64,000 bases of DNA from contig OW028586.1 of assembly GCA_932294295.1 (NCBI GenBank), positions 8,399,701 to 8,463,700 of the forward strand, written 5' to 3'. Within the stretch, counting starts at the first letter, position 1. Each line of letters starts with the position of its first letter. This DNA is from Alitta virens. Lineage: Eukaryota > Annelida > Polychaeta > Phyllodocida > Nereididae. The notes below the pieces were generated by a model. The model did no database searches. It saw only the letters and a list, made by a program, of their open reading frames with translations, and had not been told where the DNA came from. Both the position numbers and the translations under genes were made by a program. Positions 34,511 to 45,010 of the stretch are shown here, piece after piece.

Positions 34511-36195
34511 TTTTCTATCACAACATCTTGTTGTGATTTTATTTTCATGCTGGGTTTTTCTCTCCATACTTTCCTGTCTGCTGTGCCAATTTACAACACT
34601 AAATACACCTGTTACAATCATATGATTTATTATATTTATTTAGTTTTATTTCACTTGTCTCATCGACAACTGTGACTGATAATATTTATTTGCCTGTGAT
34701 CTCAACATTAAATTTATTATATTATATATTAGTGCAAATTGCCTAGTAACAAGACTGCCTCCCAATGTCACTGAAACCTTCCATCTACAAGAGGTTCGAT
34801 CCATCCGTCTATGTGAGGGTCAGTGCAAACTGCCTCACAACAGCCCTGTTACTTCAATACTGTTACCTTCATTCATCTTCTAGAGAAAAAAATATATCTG
34901 TCTATGTGAGGGTGAGTGTAAATTGCCTCATAACAAGTCTTTCTCTTCAATGCAGTTAAATACGTTTATCTAGCATGGGTTACATCCATCTGTCTATGTA
35001 AGGGTCAGTGCAAACTGCCTCACAATAAGCCTGTTACTTCAAAGGCTGCTATAATCATCCATCTTCAAGAGGGAACATTCATCTGTCTATAATCATCCAT
35101 CTTCAAGAGGAAACATTCATCTGTCTATGCCTCACAATAAGCCTGTTACTTCAAATGCTGCTATAATTATCCATCTTCATGAGGGAACATTCATCTGTCT
35201 ATGTGAGGGTCAGTGCAAATTGCCTCACAACAAGTCTGCATCTTCAATGCAGTTACATACGTCCATCTACAACAGGTTACATCCATCCGTCCAGTGAGGG
35301 TCAGTGCAAACTGCTATAATCATCCATCTTCATGAGGAACATTCATCTGTCTATGTGAGGGTCAGTGCATATTGCCTCACAACAAGTCTGCATCTTCAAT
35401 GCAGTTACATACGTCCATCTACAACAGGTTACATCCATCCGTCCAGTGAGGGTCAGTGCAAACTGCCTCACAACAAGCCTGTTACTTCAAATGCTGCTAT
35501 AAGCATCCATCTTCATGAGGGAACATTCATCTGTCTATGTGAAGGTCAGTGCAAATTGCCTCACAACAAGTCTGCATCTTCAATGCAGTTACACACGTCC
35601 ATCTACAACAGGTTACATCCATCCGTCCAGTGAGGGTCAGTGCAAACTGCCTCACAACAAGCCTGTTACTTCAAATGCTGCTATAATCATCCGTCTTCAA
35701 GAGGGAACATTCATCTGTCTATGCCTCACAATAAGCCTGTTAATTCAAATGCTGCTATACATCCATCTTCATGAGGGAACATTCATCTGTCTATGTGAGG
35801 GTCAGTGCAAATTGCCTCACAACAGGTCTGCATCTTCAACGCAGTTACATACGTCCATCTACAACAGGTTACATTCATCCGTCCAGTGAGGGTCAGTGCA
35901 AACTGCCTCACAACAAGCCTGTTACGTCAACCACATCACAACAACCCTGTTTCTTCAATGTTGTTACATCCTTCAAACTATGACATCCATTCGTCTACAT
36001 CTTTCTAATTGAGAGTCAAGGAAAAATTGCCATCCCAATGCAGTTACATCCTCCTATCTAAAAGAGCTTACATTCATCGGTCTGTGTGAGGGCATCATTC
36101 AACCGTTAAAAATAGGTCAACCCTGCGTCAGTGTCTTATGAACACAGCAGCAGCAGCATCTTTGATTTCTTCAAATCTCGAAACAGAGTTTCTTC

Positions 36196-37041
36196 AACCC
36201 ACCCACCCTCTCTCATCACTGTTTGTGTGCTTGCTAACTGATTTTCTTCCTTCTTGTCTCCCATAGTCTAGATGTTTATGTACATATCTATATATTTACT
36301 TTAACTTATTTCTGTCACTTTTTACAGGTTCTAGTTATTGTATAATCTTCTATTTATTTTGCTGTATAAATCCACAATTCCATAACCATTTAATATATTA
36401 AAAATTTAACCCAAATTTTGTGTCTGTCATTCCTGCACAAAAATATTTATGTGACTACCAAACAAATATTATCATATCATTAAATATAAAAAGGCACAAC
36501 TAGGTGATATAGAGTACTACTGTATGAAATGTTGTTACAGTCAGTGCACTAGTGCTACATTTTTGCCCTGTAAATGAACAAAATGTTTTTTCAGATTAAT
36601 GATGTCAAAATGAAATTCATACAGTGAAAGAACTGTAAATTTGATATGTTGGGTGTAAAACCTTATGTTCAACTGATTAAACATCTTTTTAAAAATTAGT
36701 CATAAAACTGGCAAAAGGAACAACTACACTATTCTACACATTTTCTGGCAAAGTCCTAGGCATCTAGGTGCAGTAGTGTGCAAGTTCAGCTCTGGAAGGG
36801 GGAGAAACATTTCAGTTTTTCCAAAATTTTGCAAACATAACTAAGACATGTCAATGTCACCATGAGACGGCAATAATTGAATTGTTTAATCCCTAGGTTA
36901 TTTAATGGTGCCAAATATTCGTCCTTTTTGGATGGCTAACTTTCCAGAAATTGGTGGGGCAAAGAATAGTTTCTTGGGGAAAATGTCACATAAAAATCTG
37001 GAAGCTGGGTATATAGAATAATAGACATTTGACAGTGTATT
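36196..37041. other. AT-rich non-coding interval
   Basis: No gene or repeat is recognised. The right end meets the 3' end of an L2-like fragment. Confidence 0.4.
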
Positions 37042-37758
37042 TTAAAATTGACAGTATAAAAATGTCTTTAGTCTTTTTTTAAATAAGTCTAGAGTTTCTG
37101 CTGCCTTTAAATCTGTTGGTAAATTATTCCACTAATGGGGGGCCATGGCACTAAATGAGCGAGCTGCAAAAGTCTGTCTTTAAGTTCTTGGGATTTTCAG
37201 GTTGTTTGCTCTATGTGATCGAAGGCCATGTCGTCTTGCTTTATCAACCTGAATTAGTTCCTTCATGTAAGATGGCGCTTGATCATGAAGAATCTTGTAA
37301 ATTAGTGTCAAGACCTTATGCTGCACTATAAGATGTACAGGAAGCCAGTGAAGTTGTTTCAAACTATCATGAGAGCTTGTGTCTTTATTTAGGACCAAAC
37401 GTGCTGCGATGTTCTGCACACGTTGCATTCGCTTCAGGTGACATTTAGGGATTCCGATGAGCACAACATTACAATAGTCCAAATGAGACATTACAAGCCC
37501 CAGGACAAGGGTCACACAAGCTTCTTGGGTGAGAACGTTACGTATGCGTTTAATACGGTTGAGCTGCCACATTGCGACCTTACACTTGGCAGTAATGTAC
37601 TGTTGGAGAGACAGAGTTTGATCGATGCACATCCAATAGTGGGTCCAACGGGCCTCGGGTGAGAGCCGGAGAGTATGAAACTTCCCGTCCAGCACAAAGT
37701 CGAGGAAAGAAGAATCGGCAGGGAGTCGCATCGCGTACAAGTTCCTTTGGTGAGCCAT
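37042..37758 (-). pseudogene. L2/CR1-like non-LTR retrotransposon: C-terminal reverse-transcriptase region
   Basis: A 239-codon minus-strand frame with a stop at 37180-37182 and another near 37120, ending at TAA 37042. It shows the C-terminal signature of this clade: NRIKRIRNVLTQEACVTLV, LVMSHLDYCNVVLIGIP, LKRMQRVQNIAARLVLNKD, LKQLHWLPVHLIVQHKVLTL, then FAARSFSAMAPH, a stop, and WNNLPTDLK. The YADD polymerase box and endonuclease are absent, so it is 5'-truncated as is usual for these elements. Its 5' edge abuts the virus-like block at about 37.8 kb. Confidence 0.85.
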
Positions 37759-37820
37759 GGTCTTTAAAAGATACGCTCTTGAAGATGGCTGGGAATTTGT
37801 GCTCGTAAACGTTCCCTCTC

Positions 37821-38677
37821 TCAGAGCAAGCCGTGGAGTGAAGGTAGCAAGAACAAGAGGTCTTTTATTACAGCCACACAGAGTGCTTGCAGAGTGTTAA
37901 TTAGGGTCAAACGCTGTACCACCCGCTGGCAAACAGCACAGACGCATGTATGGGGTAAAAACTGGGGGGTAACATATGAGTTCACAGCCTGTAAAACAGT
38001 GTCAATCAGGAGCAATGGTGATTTGCAGATGACAACTCCCCATTTTTCTCTAACCAAAACAGTGGCTCATTGGCACCCCACCCATGGGGGTTAGGCCAAA
38101 ACACGTTGGTTGACATCCATACTTTGGCAAGTTGTCCCCTGATGATGCTCCATGCTAATGCTGCACTACCATGAAATTTTTCCCGAGCGACAAGATCAAA
38201 ATAAATCCAACCAGAGTCATCCACAACATTGGGGTGACGTTCACCAAATAACAACACAGCCCGGTAAATTTGTCCACCACTTACAGAAGCGAACCCCGAA
38301 CATATTGTCTGCAGCTTGACATAGTCCAGCGGGCGGGAAAAGTCCTGATGCAAGGTGCTAAAGCCACACACAGAGAAGTGGTGCAAAACATCCAGTAAAG
38401 CCACAGTTAACTCCGAACGAGGGTGGGTAACTTGGTGTAAAATCCAATCAGAAGTTACAAAAAAAAAAATCAAAATAACCCAACTCTCGCCTAGCCACTC
38501 ACTCAGGAACATTCTCCTCAGAAATAAAGTATCATCCAATGCCACATCTTTGCTTGAAATGATGATCACATGCCGCAGCACGTGCTTAATGCCCATGAAT
38601 CCGCTCTCAAACAGGGACAAACAAAGCGAGAAGAAGTAAAAGGGAAGCTTGATCACAGTCCTTTGCTCAGGGTTCAT
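37821..38677 (-). pseudogene. Unrecognised, partly hydrophobic ORF of the virus-like block
   Basis: ATG 38677 opens 223 codons to a stop at 38006. A second open frame from 38057 continues for 78 codons to 37821, so one gene of about 300 codons with a frameshift near 38050 is likely. The N-terminal half is hydrophobic (KLPFYFFSLCLSLFESGFMG, WVILIFFFVTSDWIL). The middle has ICSGFASVSGGQIYRAVLLF and DDSGWIYFDLVAREKFHG. The opposite strand has scattered stops in this interval. I do not recognise the family. Lack of introns and dense packing with its neighbours suggest a virus or Polinton-like origin. Confidence 0.4.
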
Positions 38678-38819
38678 ATACTTGCAAGCATGAAGAATTA
38701 AAGGAGATTTAGTTCGTAACGCCGCTTCATTGTAAGGTAAGTTATCAATCTACAATCCATCATTTTCCAAAAGTCAACTCAACATCGTATTTTCCAGCGC
38801 AAACTCCCTCCCCAGGGCT

Positions 38820-39349
38820 CTATTCGTTGGTCTCAGGAGTAGCAACAGCATCAACATTGTCACCCGCTTCCTCCTCTTTCTCCTCCCCGGCTTCACTGTC
38901 TGTGACTTCCTGGTTATGATAATTGGCTTGACAACATACACACACAACATCAGGTAATCAAGGGCAAGCTTTTCTTGCGCAACGCCTTGCTTGAAACTTG
39001 ACCAATATGACATCTCTTGCTGCCCTTCTTGGTTTCCCCCAGGCTTTTCTTGCTTTTATGTTTTTTATGCTTGGGGCCGGCATCATCATCATCATCATCC
39101 TCCTCCTCCTCATCATCAGCCTCATACACTTGGTGAGGAATCTTTTTCTTCCTCAAATGCATGCACTTTCGCGACAATTTCAGGTAGCACTTTTTTCAAA
39201 AGCAAGACGGCTTCTGCATGAAGCTTCATTTTTTGCCGATCAGATACACCAGGAGGTAACTTGGTATCCAGCAAGTGCATATACAACCGACCCTTCAACT
39301 CGGACAGAGAAACAGTGTTACATGAGGTCAAATTCTTCCTGACGTCCAT
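38820..39349 (-). pseudogene. Small acidic/basic ORF of the virus-like block, frameshifted
   Basis: ATG 39349 (MDVRKNLTSCNTVSL) runs about 75 codons to 39122, with a helical segment (LHAEAVLLLKKVLPEIVAKV) and an acidic end. The overlapping frame 39177-38950 continues as ADDEEEEDDDDDDAGPKHKK and KHKSKKSLGETKK. A third frame has an acidic tail (SEAGEEKEEEAGD) stopping at 38820. One gene with one or two frameshifts is the simplest reading. The acid run followed by a Lys-rich nuclear-signal-like stretch is typical of nucleic-acid-associated viral proteins, but no homolog is recognised. It is divergent from the plus-strand gene at 39686. Confidence 0.4.
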
Positions 39350-39376
39350 TTTGTTAACTTTTGCAGCGGGAGTCAA

Positions 39377-39685
39377 ATAGCTTTCTCCAAGGGACTACAT
39401 AACTGCGAGAACCACCCCCCTATTACGTCACCTTACAAGTGAGCATCATTAGCACATGTGCCTGCCTCGGGCTACAAGGTATGCCAATTGACACAACACA
39501 TAGACTGATGAAGCAAGATACGTAGACAGTGACACCCTCCCCACGCGACAGCCCTCCTTACATCACCCACCCTCCTAAACTTATAGCACTGCTCTCTGCG
39601 ACAGCAAAAAGACATAACCAGTCTTGAAGGTACTCCGACCAAGTCAATCCGGAAGGCGCTCGGACCAAGTCAAAGGACCAGTACA
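39377..39685. other. Intergenic spacer of the virus-like block
   Basis: About 310 bp between two divergent decayed frames. It is GC-richer than host flanks and may hold divergent promoters. No motif stands out. Confidence 0.3.
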
Positions 39686-40748
39686 ATGTCCACTACATTT
39701 ATCAAGATGAGAGACTTTATCGATGATATTGTCCTGAACATTTGAACACAGAGGCTCTGGATGCCCAACTTGGATATTTGTTGTTCGGTCTTTGAAAGGG
39801 TGTACACCACCATTGAAGCCACGGTGGAATCGCTCCTTCAAAATTTGTTGCAATGGAGGAAAGCTGGCTGCATTGCCCTCACCAATGAAGAAATGGGGCA
39901 CGTTCTGCACAAATTGAAAAATTGGTTCCAGGAGGACTTTTTCCTGGTGATAGGAGGCTGGGGTCACTTCACCACCACCCCAAACTTGGTTGTGGCACAG
40001 GACCAAACACCAACGTATGTCAAATGCGGGGCAAGCATTGTATGCAATCCTCCATCTCCCGTACACGCTTACTGTGGCCCAACAGGACGGGGAATGGGGA
40101 CAAAAACCTCTTGTCTCTCACCAGCACCCCCGCTGCAGAGGGTAATGAGAATAGTGCATTTGTGTATGAGGACATCTCCCCTGCCCCCACAGGGAGACCT
40201 GATACTGCAACTGCTGCCCAACTCCTCTACCTGAGCCCAGCCAGTGTTGCTCCACCAACAAATCAAGCAGACGAAGACTTTGTCTTTTCCATGTAGTGTC
40301 TCAAAGCGCTGATACAGGACGAGGGGTTGCAAGTGAATGAAGAGGACAAACAAATACGTACCAACCTTGGGACGGGTGAAACGCACCACGATGTCATAGC
40401 AGTACATTCGTGGGCGCCAATAAAGGTGGAGCTGTGCCTGACGGAAGCAGGGGACACAGTGGACTTGGATGACGACTGGGACACCAAACTAAATGATGTG
40501 CTGCAAAAATTCCAAGCAACCTATGACGTTACGCGCGGAGGAGTCGTCAAAAAATGCTCCATTCGTCACCTTGGGATGAGCCCGAAGGGAAAAAAAGACT
40601 GATCATGTCCGTCCTAAATGAAAAACCCTGTGAAATCAACAGGGAAAGATGCCTGCAACTGTTTGAACAAAACCTAGAACTAATCAAACAGTTCGAGGTC
40701 ATGAACAGGAATAACCTCCATGCAACACCCCATCAAATTGCTCTGTGA
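39686..40748 (+). pseudogene. Unrecognised ~350-codon gene of the virus-like block with stops and frameshifts
   Basis: ATG 39686 (MSTTFIKMRDFIDDIVLN) meets a TGA at 39741-39743. The same frame then runs on with WMPNLDICCSVFERVYTTIE, EATVESLLQNLLQWRKAGC, NEEMGHVLHKLKNWFQEDFF and LVIGGWGHFTTTPNLVV. Near 40083 the likely frame shifts to SAFVYEDISPAPTGRP and TNQADEDFVFSM, a TAG at 40294-40296, then without a shift ALIQDEGLQVNEEDKQIRT and VDLDDDWDTKLNDVLQKF. A last shift near 40597 leads to EINRERCLQLFEQNLELIKQ and a stop at 40746-40748. The four lesions fit an ancient single gene. Function unknown. It directly precedes the integrase start on the same strand. Confidence 0.45.
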
Positions 40749-40776
40749 GGAAATATGAACATATCCTGGGAGAGGA

Positions 40777-40998
40777 ATGAAGAACAACAAAGCAGAAGTC
40801 AGTGGCATGAGTGCAAGGACTCGAACAAATTTAGTGAAGAAAATTTATACTGATGTTGCCAAAACTGCCAGTTTTGCCAGCCCGGTTAAAGTTTGGAAAA
40901 AAGCCCAGACCTTCATCCCCTCTATTACCCGTGACCAAGTGAAAAATATCCTCCAAAGTATCGAGAGCTATACCTTACACTGCTACGTCCGACACTGA
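40777..40998 (+). pseudogene. Polinton/adintovirus-type integrase N-terminus, truncated
   Basis: ATG 40777 gives 73 codons: TRTNLVKKIYTDVAKTASFA, SPVKVWKKAQTFIP, ITRDQVKNILQSIESYTLH. A helix-turn-helix-like region of the form x(S/T)F.(S/G)...L(Y/W)K...... (V/I)...(L).....YTLH just before the rve catalytic core is characteristic of integrases of Polinton/Maverick elements and adintoviruses. The frame ends at 40996-40998 and gypsy sequence starts immediately after, so the catalytic core is lost at the junction. Family call is from pattern memory. Confidence 0.55.
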
Positions 40999-42230
40999 TA
41001 TTTCCTCGAAGCCCGTCCCTTCATCGCTTACACCAACCACAAGCCACTCAACTTTGCCTTCTCCAAAGTTGCTGAACCATGGTTCAACAGCATCATCTAG
41101 CTGCTATCAGAATTTACTACAGATGTTAGGCATGTGGCTGGTAAAAATTGCGTAGCAGATGCACTTTCACACTCAGTAATCAATGCTGTAACAGCGGAAT
41201 TAGTAATTAACTACACTGCCATGGCAGGACATGCACGTTCAATCGTACCATCCTCATGGAGACGACAAGTGTTTGAGGCGATTCATAACTTGTCCCAACC
41301 CCCCATTCGAGCAACGGGCACATTGGCAACTAGCAAATTTATGTGGCATGGTCTGCACAAACAAGTTGGAGCCTGGGCAAAGACTTGCATCACCTGCCAG
41401 ACAGCAAAAGTGCATCGCCATGTCGAAGCCCCGCTTAGCACCTTCAAAGTTCCTCACCGTCGCTTTGATCATATCAATGTGGATTTAGTCGGCCCACTTC
41501 CATGTTCACAGGGCTATACCTACCTTCTCACTATGGTGGATAGATTCACCAGGTGGCCAGAAGCAATCCCCTTAACAGACATTTGGTGCCCGTGCCCTAA
41601 TCACTCACTGGATAGCTTGGTTTGGTATTCCTGCAGAGATGTCCTCAGATCGAGGGAGCCAGTTTACTTTTGGAATTCATAGACAAAGTTACTAGGAGTA
41701 TGACATTATCGAATAACAGCCTGCCACCCACAGTATGTTTACGATTTCACCGTCACATGAAAGCTGCTTTACGAATCCTCCTCATAGGACCCAACTGGAT
41801 TGACAAATTACCATGGGTTCTCTTAGGGATACGTACAGCCCCTAGGAAGGACTTAGGAACTTCTTCAGCTGAACTGGTTTACAGTGAACCACTCACAGTT
41901 CCAGGTGACTTTATCTGCTTCTCCTAGTACACTGCAGCCCACTTCATATTTAGGAATTCTCCGAGAAAAAATTGGCTCCCTTGCACCAATACAAATTTCT
42001 CAGCATGAACTACAAACTTCCTCTGTGCCAAAAGAGCTGAAACATTGTCCATATGTCTTTGTTTGGCGAGATAGCCACCGATCAGTGTTTTTCAGCTATC
42101 AATTTCAAACTTGCCCCCATCTAGGCTATAACTATACATTGGACAAACCTGAAAATGCCTTAATCACTCTCCTTTGCCCTAATAACATGGGTTTAGAGAC
42201 CAAGATTTTCACAATACCTTCTTAAGTTCC
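40999..42230 (+). pseudogene. Ty3/gypsy fragment: end of RNase H and integrase
   Basis: The fragment starts abruptly with FLEARPFIAYTNHKPLNFAF (RNase H), a TAG near 41098, then DVRHVAGKNCVADALSH. Integrase follows: a HHCC-like region with TCITCQTAK, FDHINVDLVGPLP and YLLTMVDRFTRWPEAIPLTD. From about 41590 it shifts frame repeatedly; PNWIDKLPWVLLGIRTAPRK and SSAELVY are recognisable near 41790-41880. The reverse transcriptase and LTRs are absent. It belongs to a different lineage from the 24-27 kb element. Confidence 0.85.
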
Positions 42231-42479
42231 TGAGATATTGGTGAAAATGGAAATTTTGGTAATGGCGACCTTGTTGTGAATGTCTATACAACAACATGTG
42301 AACTCATGAAGGAGTTTTAGTCAACTGATTTATTCCAAATTACAAGGTCAAGTTATGTGAAATAGCATTTAAGCATTAAAGTCTTTGTGACAGTTCATGG
42401 TGTGAAGGCAGCGGTTTGTCAGTTGAGCATTGTTGAGGTGTGAACCACCACCACAGAACCGCGGTTATTATGAACTGAG

Positions 42480-42690
42480 TCACTGGTAGCGAACAGGTGC
42501 CAGTCTCTGACAGCGGGCCGACCACGTGTTATTATCGGTAAAGATGACAACTGGTGTGGCGGGGACTTCTGCTGGTGTCTTTGGCGTGGAAAGCCGAGTC
42601 TGTTTTGGAGTTGCAGGCTTTGAGGTTGCTTTGGGAGGTCGTCCTCATGGCTTACGGGCAGCGACTTGGATGGTCATTTCATAGGCTCGT
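42480..42690 (-). pseudogene. Ty3/gypsy pol C-terminal tail fragment, minus strand
   Basis: Minus-strand reading gives GRPPKATSKPATPKQTRLST, PKTPAEVPATPVV, a diverged stretch and LAPVRYQ followed by TGA at 42480. A Pro/Thr/Lys-rich tail ending in PVRY is the usual close of a gypsy polyprotein. The orientation is opposite to the neighbouring 41-42.2 kb fragment, so this is a separate insertion or an inversion. Confidence 0.5.
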
Positions 42691-43640
42691 GATATGACAA
42701 GAAAACGAGCACTGCCTTGCAGTATTAACACATTTACATCCAGTAATGTGCTTGCTTTCTGAAGCACATGAGTGTTCACATGTGAGCAATATGTCAAAAT
42801 TTGAAATAGGCAACCAATACTTATTTGTCAATGTATGTAGTTAAAATTTGATCAAATCTGTTCTCACACACGACAAGTAATTCCACTTTCAGTCTTATTT
42901 AAAATTCAGCCTGCAGAAAGAAATGCAAATGATTAAGGTATTTAGCTAATAAGTTAACGTTAAAGTGGAGGTATGGTTTCATAACTTTAAACAAACAACA
43001 CTATGAACATCCTTGTTGAAAGATGGTACTTAAAGCCCTCAGTATCATAATATCACCATATACTTATTCATCATTTTCCCGTAGGCTAAGATCGCTGTGC
43101 ATGGAGCTGGCACAGCGACCTTTGCCCTGAATGACTGTAATTTGTGTAGTTGTTCATCTCCTTTCTGATTGAATGCATCAGAAACTTATTGCACAATCAG
43201 AGTAGGTCTTAGAAAGCAATACCATATTTGGAAAATGGCGTCATTGGGTCGTCGTGTAAACTGGCATCTGATTGGCTTAAACACTGATATTATCCACCAG
43301 AGGACAGCACCTGCAAGTCTATCCATTTGCCCAAGAATTGGATGGCAGCAAATGCGATCCTCCATATATCCGACACAAGGGGTCAAGGTGTCACCCGAGC
43401 GGGTGACACCTTGACGTCGTGAAGATGCTTATTCATATGTTACCATTGATATACACTGCCCTCCAACAGAGGTAGTACTAAAATAGGTTCTCAATCAAAT
43501 GCACTTAAAGAAGCTGGTGACAGCCAAGGTCAAGTTTGTTGCCTATTTATAAAAACACTAGAGATAAACAATATACCAGTTCAGTAGAATAATTATTATT
43601 CAATTAGCTTGATTTACTATGCATCTTAAATATTGGTAAT
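42691..43640. other. Non-coding interval with a perfect palindrome
   Basis: No gene is seen. It contains the 34-bp palindrome at 43382-43415, annotated separately. Confidence 0.4.
43382..43415. repeat. 34-bp near-perfect palindrome
   Basis: Arms GTCAAGGTGTCACCCG and CGGGTGACACCTTGAC of 16 bp are separated by only AG. It could extrude as a hairpin, or be the fused ends of two inverted elements. There is no T-run to suggest a terminator. Confidence 0.8.
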
Positions 43641-45010
43641 ATAGTATACGCTACTATGTCATTTACTTGACAAGTCATAGATACATATAGCACAATCTTG
43701 TACTTTTCGGAATCCTCAGAAGTAGCTCTATCAAACTACGGGGGATGCCATTTTTTCCCATGGCAACCAAGCTTGAAAACTGTTACCATAGCTAACCAAG
43801 GTTTTCAGGAAATGTTTTATTTCTTAATATTGCTTTACCACTGGCACTGACAGACTCTATCCAAGTTACCTAATCAAATCTTTTAACTACATGCTTTATG
43901 TTGCTTTTATGTTGGTTATGTGAACTTTAAGGTCAAAGGTCATTGTCATAGTGAGAATTCGGGTTAAATGTACAAATTTGGCCCTTTTTCAGATAAAAAC
44001 ATTTTTAGATTCATTATGCGTATCACTTAATACCTGTTTCCATGCAAACAGGTATTCATCAGTAACTTGACATAGTCTAAATTTGTTCTGGATATTTAGG
44101 TTGTATTGGTATCCATGGCAACCAGGTTCAAATGATCATAAACAAATTGATGTCTTTCACAACATAGACAAACGGGAAATCCCAAAAAGCCAGATATGCG
44201 ATTCCACTGTTCCTGCAGCTTTCTGTGATTTTTAATTTTTATTATGACCTACTTGCAGAAATATTTTAATCGGGTGACCTTCAAGGTCAAAGGTCAAGAT
44301 CATGATAAAAGTGAGGCTAAAGGCAAAAATCTGGTCAATTTTTGCAGTAAAAGAAGACATTAAATCCTACCTAATGCTACATTGATTGGCAGTTTTCAAA
44401 TTGACATTGGTTCATGAGAAATGTAATGTAGTCCTAGCTTGTTTTACAAATATATTTTGAATTGGTAACCATGGCAACCAGGCTAGAATCGTCACAAACA
44501 AATCAAGATGAATGACTATGTTCTCAAATTTGAGAGATTTTGATGATAAGTAGTTTTTACTTACCAGCATGGTCTTAAACTTTGTAATATATTTGTTTTT
44601 TATATCAGGGAATATTTCAATCATGTGACCATCAAAGTCAAAGGTCAAGGTCATGGTGACAACTAAGGTCATTTTGTGTCCTACAGGAGTGAATAAAATC
44701 TAATACTGTCTGATACTGTGTGCTAATTTCTGCAAGCGACATTTATATTAAGATCCCAACATACTTGCTCCACATATATAATTTGAACTGGGATCCATGG
44801 CAACCAGACTGGATTTATCATAAACAAAACTAAAGAAAATGACGATGTCCTCACTTTTGCAGCCTGTTATGCAATTTCACAAGGCCAATATAGCTGTAAG
44901 CTTTCATATTTCTGTATTTGGTGTATACACGGGATTATTTTAGTCATGTGCCTGTGGGGTTGAAGGTCTAGGTCATGGTAAGAACTGAGGTCAATGACTT
45001 TAAATCAGAC
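43640..45010. repeat. Diverged ~350-bp tandem array with AGGTCAAAGGTCA motifs
   Basis: CCATGGCAACCA occurs at about 43758, 44113, 44469 and 44795, and the AGGTCAAAGGTCA phrase at 43930, 44284, 44636 (one change) and about 44963 (decayed), giving four units of about 355, 355 and 326 bp. Units are strongly diverged elsewhere. There is no coding content. Confidence 0.75.

Larger units (their letters stand above)
32902..36195. repeat. Minisatellite field bounded by direct repeats
   Basis: TCATTCAACCGTTAAAAATAG ... AATCTCGAAACAGAGTTTC occurs at 32902-32985 and again at 36094-36195, enclosing about 3.1 kb of nested repeats. The core phrase GTCAGTGCAAACTGCCTCAC (with T/C variants) recurs about 14 times between 33490 and 35910, often with ACATCCATCCGTCCAGTGAGG, CATTCATCTGTCTATG and GCTGCTATAATCATCCATC. 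Full higher-order units start near 35188, 35341, 35523 and 35778. Open frames of up to about 125 codons inside are by-products of the repeat. Confidence 0.8.

Noticed and set aside
34785..34800. GGTTCGATCC, a match to the B box of RNA polymerase III promoters
   Set aside because: It is a single-base variant of the minisatellite phrase GGTTACATCC, with no tRNA fold or A box.
33484..36008. Several open frames of 65-125 codons
   Set aside because: They are periodic by-products of the minisatellite and share the same peptide repeats in several frames.
32902..36195. CRISPR-like array
   Set aside because: Repeats are long, nested and variable without unique spacers of constant size, and this is an animal genome.
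39644..40066. 140-codon minus-strand frame
   Set aside because: It is antisense to the better-supported plus-strand frame, which has plausible protein composition and continues beyond it on both sides.
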